This document shows, piece by piece, positions 25,190 to 29,159 of a stretch of DNA of 29,159 bases. Location: the NCBI GenBank assembly GCA_002415785.1, contig DIAJ01000016.1, positions 49,516-78,674 of the forward strand, read 5' to 3'. Every line of letters starts with the position of its first letter. The stretch's first letter is position 1. A model generated the notes under the pieces. It had not been told where the DNA came from, made no database searches, and saw only the letters and a program-made list of their open reading frames with translations. Origin of the DNA: Flavobacteriales bacterium UBA5081 (GTDB taxonomy: Bacteria > Bacteroidota > Bacteroidia > Flavobacteriales_E > Vicingaceae). A program made the position numbers and the translations under genes.

Positions 25190-25297
25190 AAAGGTCGCCA
25201 CGAACCTCTCCGTCCTTTGGCGGGTGCACGAATTAGGTTGTTGTTTGTTTTCTAAGATAAATAAAGTTGCCGCAGCATTGCAAATGCCGGGGCTCGG
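25190..25297 (+). repeat. Dispersed repeat copy C (most complete)
   Basis: It contains CCTTTGGCGGGTGCACGAAT, GTTGTTGTTTGTTTTCTAAG, GTTGCCGCA and the palindrome GCATT-GCA-AATGC (25275-25287) followed by CGGGGCTCGG. On the minus strand the end folds as a bulged REP-like hairpin. It lies between the EndoU-type gene and the antitoxin gene. Confidence 0.75.
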
Positions 25298-25387
25298 TTT
25301 GAGAAAACATGAGCCAAGCAGTATTAATGACCTCTCTTGAAAATGTTGCTCAAACAACTATAAAGTCGATGATATTAAATTATACAA

Positions 25388-26068
25388 CTACGGGGCTGGA
25401 TAAATAGTTTTAATATTATTATTTATTTTAATGATAATTACTTCAATCCCTGATTTAGTATATGATTTGTATCTATTTTTAGTATCCATTATTAATTCAC
25501 ACTGATTCTCTGATAAAGCATAACCACATTCATCAAATAACTTTTTTAATGACCAATTTTCAGGAAAGAAAGTACTAGTTGATTCTTTTTCAATCCATCT
25601 TTTTGTTTTTTCATCATAAAGTTTGAAACGTGCTTGGAAAACTCCATTTTGTTTTTTTTTGATAATTTCAACTATCTTCATTTTCTCATTATTGTAAAAA
25701 TGGACTCCTGATACTTTTCCATTTTTTACACTCCCATGAGTTGCATGTAGAATCGTTTTAATTAAATCCTCTGGTTTTACATTGTTATAAAGAAAAGTAT
25801 TCCCACTATTTTTTATAGTATAAATTCTATCATTTTTGCAAATTTTTTGAGCTCTTCTTGGGTCCCTTTTTAGTAAAAAATTAAATTTATTAGAACTCTT
25901 TTTAAGTTCATCAATTGAAATAAAAGGTCCTTCTTTACTAATAGTAGAAGGTAATCTAGAATCTGAACTAATTTTTAAAATACGAGATCCTTTGCCCAAA
26001 TCTTGAGAATTAAATGAATTTAATTTTTCATCAACAAAGTAAAAGTGATATTCTGATTCTTTAGTCAA
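25388..26068 (-). CDS. EndoU-type nuclease toxin domain protein
   Basis: The C-terminal half (about residues 103-226) matches the bacterial EndoU toxin domain: ILHATHG and SGVHF with candidate catalytic His108/His111 and His123, MKIVEIIKKKQNGVFQARF, YDEKTKRWIEKE, STSTFFPENWS (163-173), and the closing SGIEVIII...IKTIYP. Bacterial EndoU domains cut RNA, often tRNA, and usually form the tip of secreted polymorphic toxins. The first 100 residues are not recognised and contain no signal peptide or secretion domain. The only start is TTG at 26068; upstream the frame stays open for 13 codons with no ATG before a TGA. It may be a displaced toxin tip. No immunity gene is recognised. Confidence 0.72.
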   Translation of the reverse strand: MTKESEYHFYFVDEKLNSFNSQDLGKGSRILKISSDSRLPSTISKEGPFISIDELKKSSNKFNFLLKRDPRRAQKICKNDRIYTIKNSGNTFLYNNVKPEDLIKTILHATHGSVKNGKVSGVHFYNNEKMKIVEIIKKKQNGVFQARFKLYDEKTKRWIEKESTSTFFPENWSLKKLFDECGYALSENQCELIMDTKNRYKSYTKSGIEVIIIKINNNIKTIYPAP

Positions 26069-26235
26069 AAAATAATTATGTGTTAATATAAAGTTTTTAC
26101 TGTTTCGTCAACATCATACAATATTATAACCTTTCACCTAATACAATTTACCTTAACATTTAGTCGAAATAGTATTTCTCCGCTTTATTCTATAATCCAT
26201 AAAGAAATAACAAAGTATATACCCACTTACTGTCA

Positions 26236-26260
26236 CAGCATTGTAAATGCATAGGGGCTA
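26236..26260 (+). repeat. Dispersed repeat copy D (terminal hairpin only)
   Basis: CAGCATTGTAAATGC followed by ATAGGGGCT corresponds to the terminal palindrome of copies A-C (GCATT-GTA-AATGC at 26238-26250). It lies just past the 3' end of the 119-residue secreted protein gene, within the 222-nt gap before the EndoU-type gene; the rest of that gap shows nothing I can name. Confidence 0.55.
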
Positions 26261-26290
26261 CTATAATGAGCTCTTTTTATGTGAATGGGT

Positions 26291-26650
26291 TTATTCAGTT
26301 AATTGATATGCAACACCAATACCACCAGACCAAAGTATATTTAATACAACATGACCATTTCTCAAGTCAACCAAGATATTACACGTTTCACCATCATTGT
26401 CAACAGCTTTATACTTTATAACCTCATCACTATGATTTTCAATTTCACGAATAAGATGAAAAGTATAAGAATCATGTTCATGGACTTTTATCTCAGAATT
26501 TTTCCAAGTTATAACCGCATGATACTTCTCCCAATTTGACCACTCACCTTCTACCTGTATAGAAGAATATTTAACAGTATAATTTCGAATATTTTGAGCT
26601 GATAAACTTAAGGAACAAATCAAAACAATTAGAGTAATAATGTATTTCAT
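26291..26650 (-). CDS. Small secreted protein of unknown function
   Basis: I do not recognise a family. The 119-residue protein starts with a strong signal peptide (IITLIVLICSLSLSAQ) and the mature part is predicted beta-rich (VITWKNSEIKVHEH, ILVDLRNGHVVLNILW). A longer frame extends to 26794, but those 48 codons run through repeat R2 and lack protein character, so I chose the ATG at 26650 just before the signal peptide. Its neighbours are other small exported proteins of unknown function. Confidence 0.65.
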   Translation of the reverse strand: MKYIITLIVLICSLSLSAQNIRNYTVKYSSIQVEGEWSNWEKYHAVITWKNSEIKVHEHDSYTFHLIREIENHSDEVIKYKAVDNDGETCNILVDLRNGHVVLNILWSGGIGVAYQLTE

Positions 26651-26693
26651 ATTACATTTTATTAATTTAAGAACTTGAATGACTTTAGTAAAA

Positions 26694-26823
26694 TCGCATC
26701 CACACGGATATGCAAACTTGCGGAATATCAGCTGCAAGGTATAAATAAAAATTAAATTAATGGAGTTAGTAGAGTCGTTTTTCACGGACTGCATAGCGAA
26801 ATTACGCCACTGAGCTAGTGAAG
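26694..26823 (+). repeat. Dispersed repeat R2
   Basis: Second copy of R1, with its best-matching part at 26721-26823 (CGGAATATCAGCTGC to GAGCTAGTGAAG). Upstream it has GCATCCACACGGATATGC, able to form a small hairpin, where R1 carries a shorter segment. The palindrome of R1 is imperfect here (GCGAAATTACGC). It separates two small secreted-protein genes. Confidence 0.8.
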
Positions 26824-26849
26824 CCTTATTTATCTCGAGGGAGTATGAT

Positions 26850-27395
26850 TTATTCTAACTCATCAATATCAATATACCTATTTCTTTTCCAACTTTTAAT
26901 ACCTAACTTATTTTTTAAATCACTTATTACAGGGTGACTTTCAAAATAATTATGTAAAGAGTAGTGAGAATCCATTATTGGCAATAATGCTGCTAAAACC
27001 CGATTAAAGTTGAGGGTTTCATTAAAATAAACATCACAGTCTGCATTTGGCTCATTTACAAATGAAATTCTAAAATCAGCATACTTTAGATCACTTCTAG
27101 CTAGAATTTTTATATCAGGATTTTCTATTTCTTCCCCACAAAGAATACGTTGGTCTGCTAAGTCTGATTTTGTAATAATTAAGTTAGACTTTTCTATCTT
27201 TTGCCCAATAAATACTGTAATATCAGGATCATTTAGATAAAGTCCATATTGTATCTTTAAGTCAGGAAAGCTAAGATCGCTACTTATCATGACCTTTATA
27301 TCAGGGTTTACAAGGCTTTCATCAATTTTTGCTACATGTTGTGATCTTAATGAAAGAAAAGCAGTAAATAAAGTTATTAAAATTATTATTCTCAT
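26850..27395 (-). CDS. Secreted protein with tandem 12-13-residue beta-strand repeats
   Basis: The 181-residue protein has a short signal peptide (IIILITLFTAFLSLRSQ). Residues 30-125 consist of about eight tandem units beginning PD/AD/SN plus alternating hydrophobics: PDIKV at 31, PDLKI at 44, PDITV at 57, SNLII at 70, DQRIL at 81, PDIKI at 93, ADFRI at 106 and ADCDV at 118. The period is 11-13 residues, as in a stack of short beta-strands. The style recalls DUF6150-like proteins, but I cannot assign it firmly. A C-terminal non-repeat part (about 128-181) is helical and charged. Function unknown. Confidence 0.7.
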   Translation of the reverse strand: MRIIILITLFTAFLSLRSQHVAKIDESLVNPDIKVMISSDLSFPDLKIQYGLYLNDPDITVFIGQKIEKSNLIITKSDLADQRILCGEEIENPDIKILARSDLKYADFRISFVNEPNADCDVYFNETLNFNRVLAALLPIMDSHYSLHNYFESHPVISDLKNKLGIKSWKRNRYIDIDELE

Positions 27396-27451
27396 AATAA
27401 ACAGTTCTAATTAGGGGTAGCTTACATATAAATTTAAACTATATTACATTA

Positions 27452-27814
27452 TTACATTTCTGGAGCACAGCCTAAAGTTTCATTATAAGGTTGAATGTAC
27501 TTCCAAAACGCTTTTCCTGCACTTTCTCTATAATTCATTGAGTAATATGACTTAGTATTTGATGCTACTTGATATATATACTCTGAGCAATTATATGAAT
27601 AGTTATTTCTTTTAAAACACACTATCGCAAAATAATATGACTGATAGTCAATAGAAACATCATAAAAAGTAACTTTTGAAACAGCGTCACTGTCATAACT
27701 TCTATATGTTGTACCATAATTTTCATTTTTTACAAACTCCATTAATTCATCACAAGTTTGAGCGTTTGTAAATATCGATAATTGAAAAAGTAGAAAAAGA
27801 AAGGCAATTTTCAT
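27452..27814 (-). CDS. Small secreted protein, KTSC-like
   Basis: The 120-residue protein has a signal peptide (AFLFLLFQLSIFTNAQ). The mature part contains SDAVSKVTFYDV, an aromatic-rich YYFAIVCFKRNNY strand, EYIYQV and a final AGKAFWKYIQPY helix. That order resembles the KTSC domain (strand, Y-x-Y-x-x-V, small helix), but the match is weak. Four Cys residues in the mature protein could form disulfides outside the cell. It lies in the row of small exported proteins of this region; function unknown. Confidence 0.6.
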   Translation of the reverse strand: MKIAFLFLLFQLSIFTNAQTCDELMEFVKNENYGTTYRSYDSDAVSKVTFYDVSIDYQSYYFAIVCFKRNNYSYNCSEYIYQVASNTKSYYSMNYRESAGKAFWKYIQPYNETLGCAPEM

Positions 27815-27948
27815 TAGACTGAAACTAAATGATAATTTTCAATATTAAGAAAAATTAAATAAACAACTATCTCTTATAATTTTGGCTTTGAAACAAAAGT
27901 AAGTTTTAGATAACTCTTTTTTATTAGAAACTACACAACTCCGCACTG

Positions 27949-27965
27949 CAGGGTTTACAACCCTG
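27949..27965. repeat. REP-like palindrome CAGGGTT-TAC-AACCCTG
   Basis: A perfect 7-bp inverted repeat with a TAC loop, in the 232-nt gap between the KTSC-like gene and the small membrane protein gene. It is of the kind linked in Bacteroidetes to REP-associated IS200-like transposases, none of which is seen here. I see nothing else in this gap. Confidence 0.45.
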
Positions 27966-28046
27966 TGAAATATCCACTTATTACTTCACTCCGAATAAGT
28001 TAGATTCACAAACGATTTTCCACGAAGTCGTAGGAGCCGATTCCCT

Positions 28047-28229
28047 TCATTCTTTTTTCCTTAGATTTTTAAGCGCTCTAAATAATGCTGAAAAAGGGAT
28101 TAATGTTAATAGCATTTTTGCTGTCTTACAAACTCTGTCTCCTTTTTTTTCCCCAAGCATAGCTACCATTAATACTATAAACGTAGCCCATACGAAGTAA
28201 ATTAAAAACATATTTTCCATAATAACCAT
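28047..28229 (-). CDS. Small membrane protein of unknown function
   Basis: The 60 residues hold one strong hydrophobic segment at the N-terminus (FLIYFVWATFIVLMVAML), a second weaker one (MLLTLIPFSALF) and a basic C-terminus (ALKNLRKKE). No family is recognised. The start may be the ATG at 28229 or the second ATG at 28220. Reality as a gene rests only on its membrane-protein character and its orientation like its neighbours. Confidence 0.4.
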   Translation of the reverse strand: MVIMENMFLIYFVWATFIVLMVAMLGEKKGDRVCKTAKMLLTLIPFSALFRALKNLRKKE

Positions 28230-28459
28230 ATTGATTCTTCTTTTTTTATTTTCCGTTTTGTCAAAATGAGGATACCCCTCGTTACCTCTTATTACACCGC
28301 CTCATCATTTTTTTATTCACATAGCTCTTACTTGCTATCATATTCCCAATAGCACCAAGGTCTGCAAAGCGGTTTAATAAAAAAAGGACAAGGCCTTTTA
28401 CGGAATGATAAAAGTCAACGGGTTATCGGGAATAGTGGATTCGAGACAGAAGTTCTAAA
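28230..28459. other. Non-coding stretch between the small membrane protein gene and the tRNA fragment
   Basis: No gene is visible on either strand. The + strand frame leading into the tRNA fragment is open for about 45 codons but has no start codon and ends in the tRNA-derived sequence. A run of seven A residues (28380-28386) beside AAGGCCTT has no convincing terminator stem. Confidence 0.4.
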
Positions 28460-28485
28460 GGCGGAGAAAGAGGGTTTCGAACCCC
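28460..28485 (-). tRNA. 3'-end fragment of a tRNA-Ser gene (not a complete tRNA)
   Basis: On the minus strand the segment reads GGGGTTCGAAACCC followed by TCTTTCTCCGCC. It resembles the T-arm and acceptor 3' half of a bacterial tRNA-Ser, with T-loop TTCGAAA and 3' stem CCCTC. The 5' T-stem arm pairs imperfectly and nothing upstream resembles an anticodon or D arm, so it is a fragment. Such duplicates are normally left by integration of a mobile element into a tRNA gene. Confidence 0.55.
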
Positions 28486-28556
28486 TAAGAATTCATTAAA
28501 AATGCCTTAATACGGACGCTTTAATTTATAAAAACCAAGCAAGATACTTAATCGCA

Positions 28557-28595
28557 CCGCAGGATTTCCTCTAAATGCCATGTGCAATCCTGCGG
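28557..28595. repeat. Long inverted repeat CCGCAGGATT / AATCCTGCGG
   Basis: Perfect 10-bp arms (28557-28566 and 28586-28595) flank a 19-nt loop. It lies 25 nt past the 3' end of the NTF2-like gene. It could act as that gene's terminator, although no U-tract follows on the minus strand, or be another REP-like element. Confidence 0.5.
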
Positions 28596-28619
28596 AAAAT
28601 TTAATTAATACTTATTACT

Positions 28620-29060
28620 TTATTTCGAAGAAGTATGATCTGAAACAATTTTCCATTCATTGTCAATTTTTTTCCAGAGCAAGCTGAAATGTCCTCCTAA
28701 AGTATCCTTTTCTCGTTTTAGCTCCCAACTTCCCAACATATAGGCATAATTATCACTTAGGACTTTTAAATCGATTAGCTCAAAATTGAGCTTTCCCATG
28801 GCTGCTTTGTCGGGATAAGCCATTTTGTAATTGGTCAAGGTTTTTAACCAACCGTAAGTAGGTCCTTTTGCACCTACAAAAAGCAAAGAATCAGATTTCC
28901 AGTAGGCTTGCATAAAGCCCTCTATATTGCCCATGTTCCAACTTTCTTCTTGAAACTTCATCTGCAATTTTATTTGAGACTTTGCTAAGCTTTCGCTTTG
29001 TTGAGCTAGTAAAGTAATACTGAAAAACCACAAACCAAATACTAAATTGATTTTTTTCAT
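28620..29060 (-). CDS. Secreted NTF2-like (DUF4440/SnoaL-type) protein
   Basis: The 146-residue protein begins with a signal peptide (LVFGLWFFSITLLAQ). The mature part has the NTF2-like cone fold pattern of DUF4440: a helix with FQEESWNMGNIEGFMQAY, then WKSDSLLFVGAKGPTYGW, the NYKMAYPDKA helix and the strands LIDLKVLSDNYAYMLGSWEL and FSLLWKKIDNEWKIVSDHTS. Such proteins are often annotated as nuclear transport factor 2 family or ketosteroid isomerase-like; the substrate is unknown. A palindrome upstream (29088-29102) may be its operator. Confidence 0.82.
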   Translation of the reverse strand: MKKINLVFGLWFFSITLLAQQSESLAKSQIKLQMKFQEESWNMGNIEGFMQAYWKSDSLLFVGAKGPTYGWLKTLTNYKMAYPDKAAMGKLNFELIDLKVLSDNYAYMLGSWELKREKDTLGGHFSLLWKKIDNEWKIVSDHTSSK

Positions 29061-29087
29061 ATTTATTTATTTGAATGTCCGTTTATT

Positions 29088-29102
29088 TAACTAAATTAGT
29101 TA
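29088..29102. promoter_or_regulatory. Palindrome TAACTAA-A-TTAGTTA before the NTF2-like gene
   Basis: A perfect 7-bp inverted repeat around a single A, 27 nt upstream of the ATG. Size and position suit a dimeric TetR- or MarR-type regulator. No regulator gene is in the window. Confidence 0.4.
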
Positions 29103-29159
29103 GCGAATCATTAAACTACCTTGTTTATACCATTTATATTTTTACTTTTTTCCATTGAT

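Noticed and set aside
23682..25297. True integron attC sites
   Set aside because: The repeats do not show clear RYYYAAC/GTTRRRY core sites and no integron integrase is present; only the cassette-like layout is kept as an observation.
25121..25357. N-terminal extension of the antitoxin reading frame (79 further codons)
   Set aside because: It translates repeat copy C, is Cys/Gln/Arg-rich without protein character, and the known antitoxin type starts at the ATG at 25120.
23682..26260. CRISPR array
   Set aside because: The repeats are long, few, diverged and separated by whole genes, with no regular spacers and no cas genes.
26651..26794. N-terminal extension of the 119-residue secreted protein
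   Set aside because: It runs through repeat R2 and would bury the signal peptide inside the protein.
28340..28500. Open + strand frame ending in EKEGFEPLRIH
   Set aside because: It has no start codon, and its end is a translation of the tRNA-Ser fragment in antisense, a known kind of spurious ORF.

Overview
The window reads as chromosomal DNA of a low-GC bacterium of the Bacteroidetes (Bacteroidota), probably Flavobacteriales. The evidence is: TAnnTTTG promoter boxes instead of E. coli-type -35/-10 elements; a CarboxypepD_reg-type TonB-dependent receptor; DUF5916 and DUF2911 proteins; a long acidic tail on ribosomal protein S16; and short N-terminal signal peptides ending in ...AQ. Rank below phylum is inference.

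Region 1 (1-5950, + strand) is housekeeping: an LTA-synthase-like membrane sulfatase, a YegS-type lipid kinase and uracil-DNA glycosylase in a tight row, then rpsP-rimM-trmN6 (ribosome and tRNA maturation), then a DUF202 membrane protein. Region 2 (5951-13102) is mostly envelope: a DUF5916 outer-membrane protein on the minus strand, a secreted DUF2911 protein, and a likely siderophore-uptake pair (TonB-dependent receptor plus PepSY inner-membrane reductase). Two copies of the 16-bp palindrome TACCCT-N4-AGGGTA lie in front of the receptor. Region 3 (13173-15290) has a DEAD-box helicase with msrB, converging on a short GreA/GreB-family factor; clear terminators separate the units.

Region 4 (15409-23554, minus strand) is a compact series. 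It runs pyrR-pyrB, a STAS protein with RNase Z, an NtrB/NtrC-like histidine kinase and sigma-54 activator, and then a unit of a double-CX2CX5CX11C protein, glutamate dehydrogenase and a degenerate PntA/alanine-dehydrogenase homologue. A sigma-54-like element lies just before the Cys-rich gene. This suggests, but does not prove, that the adjacent sigma-54 activator controls the glutamate dehydrogenase unit.

Region 5 (23555-29159) is accessory DNA: AT-rich, all genes on the minus strand, and interspersed with dispersed repeats in one orientation. It holds a frameshifted ORF6N-domain pseudogene, a ParE-type toxin gene broken by stops and a frameshift next to an intact antitoxin, an EndoU-type nuclease toxin domain with only a TTG start, three small secreted proteins of unknown function (one built of about eight 12-13-residue beta-strand repeats), a small membrane protein, a 26-bp fragment matching the 3' end of a tRNA-Ser gene, and a secreted NTF2-like protein. 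The alternation of gene and repeat looks like a cassette-type or repeat-mediated accretion zone. No integrase or transposase is visible in the window.
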